A stretch of 12,403 nt of DNA from O2-02-FULL-42-9 sp038043025 (GTDB lineage Bacteria > Pseudomonadota > Gammaproteobacteria > UBA12402), in contig JBBTCW010000013.1 of assembly GCA_038043025.1 (NCBI GenBank), forward strand, positions 1-12,403. Reading direction: 5' to 3'. The notes beneath the pieces are model-generated. The model saw only the letters and a list, made by a program, of their open reading frames with translations. It had not been told where the DNA came from and did no database searches. A program made the position numbers and the translations under genes. Positions within the stretch are counted from its first letter, which is position 1; each line of letters starts with the position of its first letter. This document shows positions 1 to 5,953 of this stretch, piece by piece.

Positions 1-2
1 CT

Positions 3-2075
3 GATTTTTCTGATATTGCCAATCAATTGTCTCAAGAATATCATTTTTGGTTGGACGATGCCTTTGCGTCAGGTGGCAAAACGGGTTATGACCATAAACG
101 CATGGGGATTACTGCGCGCGGCGCATGGGAATCGGTTAAGCGACATTTTCGCGCACTCCATCAAGATATTGAAAATCACGATGTTACGGTGATTGGCATT
201 GGTGATATGGCGGGCGATGTGTTCGGTAATGGAATGTTGTTGTCAAAACACATTCGATTGATTGCGGCTTTTAATCATCTGCATATTTTTATCGATCCTC
301 ATCCCAATGCCGCGATCAGTTTTGAAGAACGTCAGCGATTGTTTGCCCTGCCGCATTCAGCTTGGTCTGATTATAATCCAACATTAATTTCGTCGGGTGG
401 CGGTGTTTTTTCTCGTGCTGAAAAAAGTATTGCGGTTTCTCCAGAGATGAAAACAATATTTAATCTTTCAAACGATGTTATAACCCCCCATGAATTAATC
501 CAATTTATTTTAAAGGCTAACGTTGATTTATTATATAATGGCGGTATTGGTACCTTTGTTAAAGCCACCACTGAAACACATCAAGAGGCAGAAGACCGTC
601 ATAATGATGCGATTCGTATTGATGCGGCGGCATTGAGATGTAAAGTGATTGTGGAAGGCGGTAATTTAGGTTTGACGCAATTGGCGCGCGTCGAATTTAG
701 TTTGCAAGGCGGGCGGGTTTATACGGATTTTATTGATAATTCAGCGGGGGTTGATTGCTCCGATCATGAGGTGAATATTAAAATTCTATTAAATGATGTC
801 GTTCGTCAGGCGCGTTTAACACAAATTGAGCGTGATAAGTTGTTGGCGGAGATGACCCCACAAGTTGCTCAAATGGTATTAAAAAATAATTATCGGCAAA
901 CACAGGCGATTGAATTAACGTTGGTGACGGCCGCTAAAAAGACGGAAATATACGCTGCTTTTATTCAGTCGCTCGAAAAACAGGGAAAATTAAATCGGGC
1001 ATTGGAATTTTTGCCGGATGACCAAACGATTCAAAAACGCATGGCGGAGGGAAAAGGCTTTGTTCGCCCTGAAATAGCGATTTTATTGACTTACAGTAAG
1101 AATTTTTTAAAACAACAAATTTTAGCCTCTGATTTACCGGAAGAGGATTATTTTTCGGCGATGTTGTTTCGTGAGTTCCCGGATATGTTAGAGAAAAAAT
1201 TTGCTCATGATATATTGAGACATCATCTGCGTCGAGAAATTATTGCGACACAGTTAACAAATGATATGGTGGATAAAATGGGGTTAACCTTTGTGTATCG
1301 CATGCAGGATGAAACGGGCGTGTCCGTTGTTCAAATTATTAAAGCGTATTCAGTTGCAAAACAAATTTTCAATCAAGATTTTTTATGGCAGCAATTAGAA
1401 AATTTGGATGGGTGTGTTAATATGGACGTGCAGCTTTTCATGATGTGGAACTTGAATCGGTTGATACGTCGTGCAACGCGTTGGTTGTTGCGACAATATA
1501 AACACATCGATCCAGTGGATCGTTTAATTAAGCGATTTGAGCAACGCATGCAAAAATTAATCGACATATTGCCGGTGTTTTTAATGGCGGGGGATAAACA
1601 GCGTTTGCAAGAGGCGACGGAGGGTTTCATGCAGGATGGCGTGCCTGAAAAATTGGCCTATGCGATTGCGTCTTCTTCCGTGCGCTTATCGTTGTTGGAT
1701 ATTATACAGGTATCGTTAGAAGTGGATTTTCCTATTGAAACGGTATCCGCGGCATATTTCTCGGTGAGTGACATACTTGATTTAAGCTGGTTTCGGCGGC
1801 AATTGACGGAATATGAGGCATTGTCGCGCTGGGATTTATTGGCGCGGGCGGCCTATCAGGATGCTCTCGATCGATATCATCGAATACTGACGCTTGAGGT
1901 GTTGCGCTCCCCGGGAGGGCAGGATGCTTGGGCGTGTAGCAATCGTTCTCTTATCGAGCGTTGGCATGAGATTTTGGCCGCCCTCAAAACGGCGCCCACA
2001 GGCGAATTGACGAAATTTTCGGTTGGAATCGGCGTATTAGCGGATTTTGCCCCCGTCGGGGGGTGTGATTTGTAA
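3..2075 (+). CDS. gdhB: NAD-specific glutamate dehydrogenase, large (~180 kDa) class, C-terminal part
   Basis: Oxidative deamination of glutamate to 2-oxoglutarate with NAD+, a cytoplasmic route for feeding amino acids into the TCA cycle. The gene is cut by the window edge. The frame is open from base 3 (DFSDIANQLS...), so the TTG at 27 is internal and not a start. About 690 residues are visible; the family is usually near 1,600, so the N-terminal regulatory part and first catalytic segments are missing. Visible landmarks are FASGGKTGYDHKRMGITARG, the dinucleotide-binding stretch GIGDMAGDVFGNGM, VDLLYNGGIGTF, VEGGNLGLTQ and SAGVDCSDHEVNIKILLN, all typical of this class, followed by the long helical C-terminal domain. 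The stop is TAA at 2073-2075. The next gene on the same strand starts 98 bases later. The family is secure; the symbol is less so, since naming varies (gdhB, gdh2). Confidence 0.95.
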   Translation, partial: DFSDIANQLSQEYHFWLDDAFASGGKTGYDHKRMGITARGAWESVKRHFRALHQDIENHDVTVIGIGDMAGDVFGNGMLLSKHIRLIAAFNHLHIFIDPHPNAAISFEERQRLFALPHSAWSDYNPTLISSGGGVFSRAEKSIAVSPEMKTIFNLSNDVITPHELIQFILKANVDLLYNGGIGTFVKATTETHQEAEDRHNDAIRIDAAALRCKVIVEGGNLGLTQLARVEFSLQGGRVYTDFIDNSAGVDCSDHEVNIKILLNDVVRQARLTQIERDKLLAEMTPQVAQMVLKNNYRQTQAIELTLVTAAKKTEIYAAFIQSLEKQGKLNRALEFLPDDQTIQKRMAEGKGFVRPEIAILLTYSKNFLKQQILASDLPEEDYFSAMLFREFPDMLEKKFAHDILRHHLRREIIATQLTNDMVDKMGLTFVYRMQDETGVSVVQIIKAYSVAKQIFNQDFLWQQLENLDGCVNMDVQLFMMWNLNRLIRRATRWLLRQYKHIDPVDRLIKRFEQRMQKLIDILPVFLMAGDKQRLQEATEGFMQDGVPEKLAYAIASSSVRLSLLDIIQVSLEVDFPIETVSAAYFSVSDILDLSWFRRQLTEYEALSRWDLLARAAYQDALDRYHRILTLEVLRSPGGQDAWACSNRSLIERWHEILAALKTAPTGELTKFSVGIGVLADFAPVGGCDL

Positions 2076-2096
2076 GCAAAAACTGGCATAAAAAAG

Positions 2097-2111
2097 AGGG
2101 AGAATCTCCCT
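2097..2111. repeat. Short perfect hairpin after the glutamate dehydrogenase gene
   Basis: AGGGAG (2097-2102), loop AAT, CTCCCT (2106-2111). There is no T tract after it on the plus strand; the A run (2090-2095) lies before it. Read on the minus strand it is hairpin plus T run, the form of an intrinsic terminator, but no minus-strand gene comes toward it. It may act as a weak transcript-end structure. Confidence 0.4.
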
Positions 2112-2173
2112 GCGAAAGTTGAGAAAGATGCTACACTGGAGACAGCCCGATCTTAATTCTATAGTGAGTTTCT

Positions 2174-3073
2174 ATGAGCGATTTTATGAGCGAGAAAAGT
2201 AACATTTCAGCTGATTTTCCGTATAAGTCGAATTATATCGATGTATTCGGCGCGAAAATACATTATATCGACGAGGGAGAGGGCGACCCGATACTATTTT
2301 TGCATGGTATTCCAACGTCCAGTTATTTGTGGCGCAATGTGATTCCGCATGTTTGTCCCTGTGGGCGCTGTATCGCGCCTGATTTAATTGGTATGGGTAA
2401 ATCGGATAAACTGGATATTCCTTATCGTGTTTTCGATCATATTAAATATATGGAAGGATTTATTGAGGCGTTAAATTTAAAGAACGTCACCTTGGTGTTG
2501 CATGGTTGGGGGTCGGTGATCGGTTTCGATTATGCCATGAGACATCCCGATAATATTAAAGGGCTGGCGTTTCTTGAAGCGTATTTGCGTTCTGAGTCAA
2601 GCAATGTGCTTTCGCTATCGATGCAACAAATGCATGAACTGTTATGTTCACCTTGTAAAGCCTATGAATTCATTGTGCACTCCGATCATTTTGTAGAAAA
2701 GATTTTATCCAGCGGCTCGCTTCGGCGTTTAACGGATAAAGAATTATGTTGTTATAAAGAGCCGTTTTCAACACCCGAGCATCGTCGTTTGTTGTGGCGA
2801 TATTTACAAGATTTACCGATCGGTTCCGAACCCAAAGATGTCGTTCAGCTCATTTGCGATTATTCGGAGCGTTTGATGGAATCAACATTGCCCAAATTAA
2901 TGCTGTATGGTTTTCCTGGATTTCATACCACGATTGATGCGGTACAATGGGCAAAAGAACACCTCGATAAATTAACAATCGTTGATATTGGTGATGCATT
3001 GCACTATGCCCAAGAATCCAATCCGGAAGAAGTAGGGCAATCGATTGCAGAGTGGTATCAAGGGATTGAATAA
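2174..3073 (+). CDS. Haloalkane dehalogenase-like alpha/beta hydrolase lacking the nucleophile Asp
   Basis: A 299-residue alpha/beta-hydrolase closest in appearance to subfamily-II haloalkane dehalogenases and Renilla-type luciferases. Visible motifs: YIDEGEGDPILFLHG then IPTSSYLWRNVIPHV (oxyanion region, about 31-60), CIAPDLIGMGKSDK (66-79), nucleophile elbow LHGWGS (109-114), an acid candidate E135 in LEAYLR, and the general base H277 in GDALHYAQESNP. Family members normally have HGNPTSSYLWR and HDWGS. Here the halide-binding Asn is Ile46 and the nucleophile Asp is Gly111 (codon GGT, 2504-2506), while Trp112, Glu135 and His277 remain. The classical SN2 dehalogenation mechanism therefore cannot operate, and the protein may be inactive, have another activity, or act by binding. 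The start is the ATG at 2174, with weak GTGAG upstream; an in-frame ATG at 2186 is an alternative. No signal peptide is seen. The frame is intact, so the gene is not simply decayed. Confidence 0.85.
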   Translation: MSDFMSEKSNISADFPYKSNYIDVFGAKIHYIDEGEGDPILFLHGIPTSSYLWRNVIPHVCPCGRCIAPDLIGMGKSDKLDIPYRVFDHIKYMEGFIEALNLKNVTLVLHGWGSVIGFDYAMRHPDNIKGLAFLEAYLRSESSNVLSLSMQQMHELLCSPCKAYEFIVHSDHFVEKILSSGSLRRLTDKELCCYKEPFSTPEHRRLLWRYLQDLPIGSEPKDVVQLICDYSERLMESTLPKLMLYGFPGFHTTIDAVQWAKEHLDKLTIVDIGDALHYAQESNPEEVGQSIAEWYQGIE

Positions 3074-3108
3074 TTCTCTGAATGAATATAAAGTAAAGAG
3101 AATTTTTT
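3072..3108 (+). terminator. Possible intrinsic terminator after the hydrolase gene
   Basis: AATTCTCT (3072-3079) pairs with AGAGAATT (3097-3104) over a 17-base loop and is followed by TTTT. The 8-bp stem begins within the stop codon of the hydrolase. The stem is A+T-rich and the loop long, so termination would be weak. Confidence 0.45.
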
Positions 3109-3126
3109 AAACAGAGGGCAAGCCTT

Positions 3127-3261
3127 ATGAAATTTACTCGTTTATTTTGCATCGGTTTGATCTTTGCTTCTTTTTTATCTTTAGTCGGTTGCAGCACTTA
3201 TTGTCCTTACTGTTCTGTGAAACATGATAATAAACAGCATGTGGTGAGATATGCTAAATAA
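3127..3261 (+). CDS. Small cysteine-rich lipoprotein (44 residues)
   Basis: A short gene below usual length cutoffs. It starts at ATG 3127, with AGAGGG about 8 bases upstream, and ends at TAA 3259-3261. The product begins MKFTRLFCIGLIFASFLSLVGC, a textbook lipoprotein signal: two basic residues, a hydrophobic core, and the lipobox LVGC with the acylated Cys at 22. After cleavage only 23 residues remain, starting CSTYCPYC and ending VVRYAK. Cys22 should be lipidated, leaving Cys26 and Cys29 as a CPYC pair that resembles a thioredoxin-type CxxC and could form a disulfide or hold a metal. No homologue is recognised. A Ser follows the lipid Cys, which in E. coli would favour outer-membrane sorting. 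Good start signals and a perfect lipobox argue that it is a real gene. Confidence 0.7.
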   Translation: MKFTRLFCIGLIFASFLSLVGCSTYCPYCSVKHDNKQHVVRYAK

Positions 3262-3288
3262 TGTGCATCTGACTTTTTTTGGAGATGC

Positions 3289-3317
3289 TTGAATATCACT
3301 TTAAACGATGATAGACT
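3289..3317 (+). promoter_or_regulatory. Possible sigma-70 promoter for the 155-residue hypothetical gene
   Basis: TTGAAT (3289-3294) and TAGACT (3312-3317) are 17 bases apart, each matching four of six consensus bases. It lies about 60 bases before the next start codon in a gene gap. The match is moderate only. Confidence 0.25.
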
Positions 3318-3379
3318 GATTTTTTTCAGCATTTAAATGTCGTAGGATATGACAGTTCGAGGAAGCCGTAAGGATACGC

Positions 3380-3847
3380 ATGGCAGAGCAAACCAAGGAT
3401 AGCATAGCGATACAAGGTAGTACGAGCAATGTACTACAGATGTTTGCGAAACGCCCACAACCAACGCCTAAAAATTCACTCGCACAGAATGAAAAAATGT
3501 CCAAACGTCTTATCGAAGCACGCGGCTTATTTGAATCATTAGAAGTCAAAATCAGGGCGGCTCAGAAATGGGGGAGTCCCGTTACATTCAATGAAAAAGA
3601 ACATGTAAAACTGAATAAATTATGTGAGTTATTTGATGAAGCTAAAGTAAATTCTAAAATTGACTACGGGCGTATCAGTGAGTTAGATATCCTTCAACAG
3701 ATTGCGCGTATGTGGTGTAAGTTGTACGTCAAGCCACAAGATATGGCGCAAGAACAGCCAAAAGAAACGCCCAAAGAAACGCCAAAAGAACAGCCAGAAG
3801 TTCGGCTTGCGTTTAATCCTCAACCGATCTTTTTTCGACCAAGATGA
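3380..3847 (+). CDS. Hypothetical soluble protein with Pro-Lys-Glu repeat near the C terminus
   Basis: A 155-residue protein not recognised from any family. It starts at ATG 3380 with a good TAAGGA sequence 5-6 bases upstream. There is no signal peptide and no membrane segment. Residues about 35-115 look mainly helical and highly charged (NEKMSKRLIEARGLFESLEVKI; KEHVKLNKLCELFDEAKV; SELDILQQIARMWCKLYV). Residues 127-138 are three tandem four-residue units, PKET PKET PKEQ, encoded by a 12-base repeat at 3758-3793 and followed by a partial unit, PE. The tail LAFNPQPIFFRPR is basic and hydrophobic. The Glu-rich patch close to the C terminus is reminiscent of the E-block in some Dot/Icm effectors, but that is speculation. 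It stands alone between the lipoprotein and the fimV-like gene. The function is unknown. Confidence 0.7.
   Translation: MAEQTKDSIAIQGSTSNVLQMFAKRPQPTPKNSLAQNEKMSKRLIEARGLFESLEVKIRAAQKWGSPVTFNEKEHVKLNKLCELFDEAKVNSKIDYGRISELDILQQIARMWCKLYVKPQDMAQEQPKETPKETPKEQPEVRLAFNPQPIFFRPR
3758..3793 (+). repeat. 12-base tandem repeat, three copies, inside the hypothetical gene
   Basis: Units ccaaaagaaacg, cccaaagaaacg and ccaaaagaacag follow each other in frame and are trailed by ccagaa. They encode PKET/PKET/PKEQ. Such in-frame units can change copy number by slippage without breaking the gene. Confidence 0.8.
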
Positions 3848-3853
3848 TTTCAC

Positions 3854-3881
3854 TTGCCTCTCTTTATTTTCCGATTATCAT
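3854..3881 (+). promoter_or_regulatory. Putative sigma-70 promoter for the fimV-like/truA unit
   Basis: TTGCCT (3854-3859) and TATCAT (3876-3881, five of six consensus) with a 16-base spacer, in the 70-base gap before the fimV-like gene. The predicted start of transcription is near 3888, about 30 bases before the ATG at 3918. Confidence 0.4.
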
Positions 3882-3917
3882 TAGGGTTATTATCCATGAG
3901 TTAAGGGAGTGATAGTG

Positions 3918-4268
3918 ATGGATCAGCAAATTCAATTGTATATTGCAGTCACGGTTGTTATTTTAGTGCTGTTATTGATTTGGCTTTTGTGGACGTTTCA
4001 TGCAAAAAAAAATGCAAAGCCGCTGCATCATGGTTCGCCAGAAAAGAAGCCGGCCACAATAAAAATCCCCGCCGCGCAAGCCTCGGGGAAATCTTCAGAT
4101 TATAACTATTTGGCGGGTGATGATGTGATGGCAAGCAAATTAGATTTGGCACGTAGTTACATTGATATGGGCGATAAAGGTAATGCGCGCGATATCTTAC
4201 TGAGTGTCTTGCAGGAAGGAGACAAAAAGCAGAAAGCAGAGGCGAAGGAATTGTTGAGTAAAATATAA
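3918..4268 (+). CDS. Miniature FimV-like inner-membrane protein (FimV C-terminal motif)
   Basis: A 116-residue protein. The start is ATG 3918, which has AAGGGAG (3903-3909) about 8 bases upstream; the GTG at 3909 overlaps that ribosome-binding site and is not favoured. One membrane helix spans residues 7-26 and is followed by a basic stretch (HAKKNAK), predicting an N-out, C-in orientation. A Pro/Lys-rich linker leads to residues 61-116, beginning DYNYLAGDDVMASKLDLARS and continuing YIDMGDKGNARDILLSVLQEGD, which is the TPR-like motif found at the C terminus of FimV. Full FimV/TspA proteins (polar hub, type IV pili and twitching) are many hundreds of residues with an N-terminal LysM and a long acidic region; here only the membrane anchor and terminal motif exist. 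The following truA, 16 bases on, is the neighbour of fimV in Pseudomonas, which supports descent from that locus. The role may be reduced to protein-protein contact at the membrane. Confidence 0.8.
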   Translation: MDQQIQLYIAVTVVILVLLLIWLLWTFHAKKNAKPLHHGSPEKKPATIKIPAAQASGKSSDYNYLAGDDVMASKLDLARSYIDMGDKGNARDILLSVLQEGDKKQKAEAKELLSKI

Positions 4269-4284
4269 CGTATCACGGCTATCC

Positions 4285-5067
4285 ATGCGCATTGCTTTAA
4301 ATATACAATACAACGGTGCCTCATTTCACGGGTGGCAGCGCCAACCCGATTGTTTCTCTGTTCAAGAAACCGTTGAAAACGCAGTATCTAAAGTAGCAGA
4401 TGAACCTATTTCCGTTATTTGTGCGGGACGCACCGATGCGCTCGTGCATGCGCTCGGTCAAGTCGTGCATTTTGATACCGATGTGCAACGAGAATTAATT
4501 GCTTGGGAGTTCGGCGTCAATAGCTATTTGCCGAAAGATATTTCCGTCAATTGGGCGCGAAGAGTGCCCAACGATTTTCATGCGCGTTTTTCTGCGGTCA
4601 AAAGACATTATCGTTATATTATTTATAATGCACGCACGCGTTCAGGTGTTTGGAATGATCTGGTGACCTGGATATCGCGCGACTTAGATGCTGATAAAAT
4701 GTTTCAGGCCGCAAAATGTTTGTTGGGCGAACATGATTTTTCTTCGTTTCGTAGTGCGCAATGTCAGTCGAAAACACCGATACGCTGTATTGAGTCCATT
4801 GAATTAAAACGTTGTGGTGCGTTTATCGTTTTAGATGTTATCGCTAATGGTTTTTTACATCACATGATTCGCAATATTATGGGAACGTTATTGCCGATTG
4901 GTTCCAACGAACAGCCGATTGAATGGATGCGGTCAGTGCTAGAGGCTTGTGATCGTACAAAAGCTGGCATAACTGCGCCGCCCCATGGATTGTATTTTAT
5001 GGGCGTTTGCTACCCGCAAGTCTTTGATTTTCCGCTGCCGACGCCGAGATCTGTTTTGCCGTTTTAG
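4285..5067 (+). CDS. truA: tRNA pseudouridine(38-40) synthase TruA
   Basis: Isomerises uridine to pseudouridine at positions 38-40 of the anticodon arm of many tRNAs; cytoplasmic. The 260-residue length is normal. Recognisable blocks are YNGASFHGWQRQP (9-21), the catalytic block CAGRTDALVHALGQVVHF with the nucleophile Asp51, FHARFSAVKRHYRYIIYN, GEHDFSSFRSAQCQSKTP, and FLHHMIRNIMGTLLPIG near the C terminus. The residue two after the Asp is Leu53 where most TruA have Gly (GRTDAGVH), an uncommon change next to the active site. It starts 16 bases after the fimV-like stop, with no strong ribosome-binding site, so translation may be coupled to that gene. Its last codons overlap the predicted accD promoter. 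Confidence 0.97.
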   Translation: MRIALNIQYNGASFHGWQRQPDCFSVQETVENAVSKVADEPISVICAGRTDALVHALGQVVHFDTDVQRELIAWEFGVNSYLPKDISVNWARRVPNDFHARFSAVKRHYRYIIYNARTRSGVWNDLVTWISRDLDADKMFQAAKCLLGEHDFSSFRSAQCQSKTPIRCIESIELKRCGAFIVLDVIANGFLHHMIRNIMGTLLPIGSNEQPIEWMRSVLEACDRTKAGITAPPHGLYFMGVCYPQVFDFPLPTPRSVLPF

Positions 5068-5083
5068 AGGGCTGTGTTATACT
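5056..5083 (+). promoter_or_regulatory. Putative extended -10 promoter for accD
   Basis: TTGCCG (5056-5061), a 16-base spacer, then TATACT (5078-5083) preceded by TGT, giving an extended -10. It overlaps the end and stop codon of truA. Transcription would begin near 5090, leaving a leader of about 18 bases with ACGAGG before the ATG at 5108. Confidence 0.5.
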
Positions 5084-5096
5084 TCTGGCAGTATAA
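5077..5096 (+). promoter_or_regulatory. Dyad over the accD -10 and start region
   Basis: TTATACT (5077-5083) and AGTATAA (5090-5096) are perfect 7-base inverted repeats separated by TCTGGC. The left arm includes the -10 hexamer and the right arm covers the expected transcription start. It could be an operator, or only a chance palindrome. Confidence 0.3.
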
Positions 5097-5107
5097 ACGA
5101 GGTCAGT

Positions 5108-5953
5108 ATGAATTGGTTTAAACGGCTCTTGCCATCCATTAGTTCCAACGCGTTGAAGCGTAAGGAAATTCCAGAAGGCTTGTGGCGTAAATGCGATGCA
5201 TGTCAATCGGTCATTTACCGTGCTGAATTGGAACGTAATCTGGACGTGTGTCCGAAATGCAATCATCACATGTATATCAGTGCGCGTGCGCGATTGAACG
5301 AATTTTTAAATAGGGAAACCATCACAGAAATTTCGGCGCATATCGTGCCGGTCGATCGCTTAAAATTTCGCGCTAAAAAGAAATATAAAGACAATATTCA
5401 TCACGCCCAAGTGACCACCGGTGAAAAATCTGCGCTGGTTGTTTTCAAAGGAAAATTAATTGAATTACCGGTCATCGCGTGTGCGTTTGAATATAAATTC
5501 ATTGGGGGTTCGATGGGCGCCGCGGAGGGCGAAAAATTCGTGCAAGCGGTTAATGGTGCGTGCGACGAAAAACGGCCATTGATTTGTTTTACGGCCAGCG
5601 GCGGTGCGCGCATGCAAGAAGCGTTGATTTCATTGTTTCAAATGGCGAAAGTCAGCGCTGCGTTAGCACGTTTACATGATGCGAGCGTTCCTTATATTGT
5701 CGTGTTAACGAATCCAACGATGGGTGGCGTATCTGCCAGTTTGGCGATGTTGGGTGATGTGATTATTGCAGAACCGGGTGCGTTGATTGGTTTTTCAGGG
5801 CCGCGCGTTATTGAGCAAACCATTCGGCATTCATTGCCTGACGGATTTCAAAAGAGCGAATTTTTATTAGAACATGGCGCGATTGATATGATTGTTGACC
5901 GCCGTCACTTGCGCAGCCGTATCGCAGAATTATTATCTAAATTGAAAAATTAA
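5108..5953 (+). CDS. accD: Acetyl-CoA carboxylase carboxyltransferase subunit beta
   Basis: With AccA it forms the carboxyltransferase that moves the carboxyl group from biotin on AccB to acetyl-CoA, giving malonyl-CoA for fatty acid synthesis; cytoplasmic. The start chosen is ATG 5108 (MNWFKRLLPS), with ACGAGG 5 bases upstream; the frame stays open further upstream only as an overlap with truA. The 281 residues compare with about 300 in E. coli. The N-terminal zinc ribbon is intact: Cys29, Cys32, Cys48, Cys51 (CDAC, CPKC) followed by NHHMYISARARL. The crotonase-fold core shows FIGGSMGAAEGEK, TASGGARMQEAL, NPTMGGVSASLAMLGD and AEPGALIGFSGPRVIEQT, all family hallmarks. The stop TAA overlaps the folC start by one base (TAATG), so folC is probably translationally coupled. 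Confidence 0.98.
   Translation: MNWFKRLLPSISSNALKRKEIPEGLWRKCDACQSVIYRAELERNLDVCPKCNHHMYISARARLNEFLNRETITEISAHIVPVDRLKFRAKKKYKDNIHHAQVTTGEKSALVVFKGKLIELPVIACAFEYKFIGGSMGAAEGEKFVQAVNGACDEKRPLICFTASGGARMQEALISLFQMAKVSAALARLHDASVPYIVVLTNPTMGGVSASLAMLGDVIIAEPGALIGFSGPRVIEQTIRHSLPDGFQKSEFLLEHGAIDMIVDRRHLRSRIAELLSKLKN

Noticed and set aside
2050..2063. CCCCC-GTC-GGGGG hairpin at the end of the glutamate dehydrogenase gene as terminator
   Set aside because: It lies inside the coding sequence and is not followed by a T tract.
2850..3197. A 115-codon minus-strand frame over the end of the hydrolase and the small lipoprotein gene
   Set aside because: It overlaps well-supported plus-strand coding sequence and shows no motif, signal or family resemblance.
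3265..3288. GCATCT/AGATGC hairpin after the small lipoprotein gene
   Set aside because: The 6-bp stem has a 12-base T-rich loop and no following T run; it is not distinguishable from chance.
3702..3884. A 60-codon frame overlapping the 155-residue hypothetical gene
   Set aside because: It is a frame-shifted reading of the Lys/Glu repeat (KKRPKKRQKN) with no start signals.
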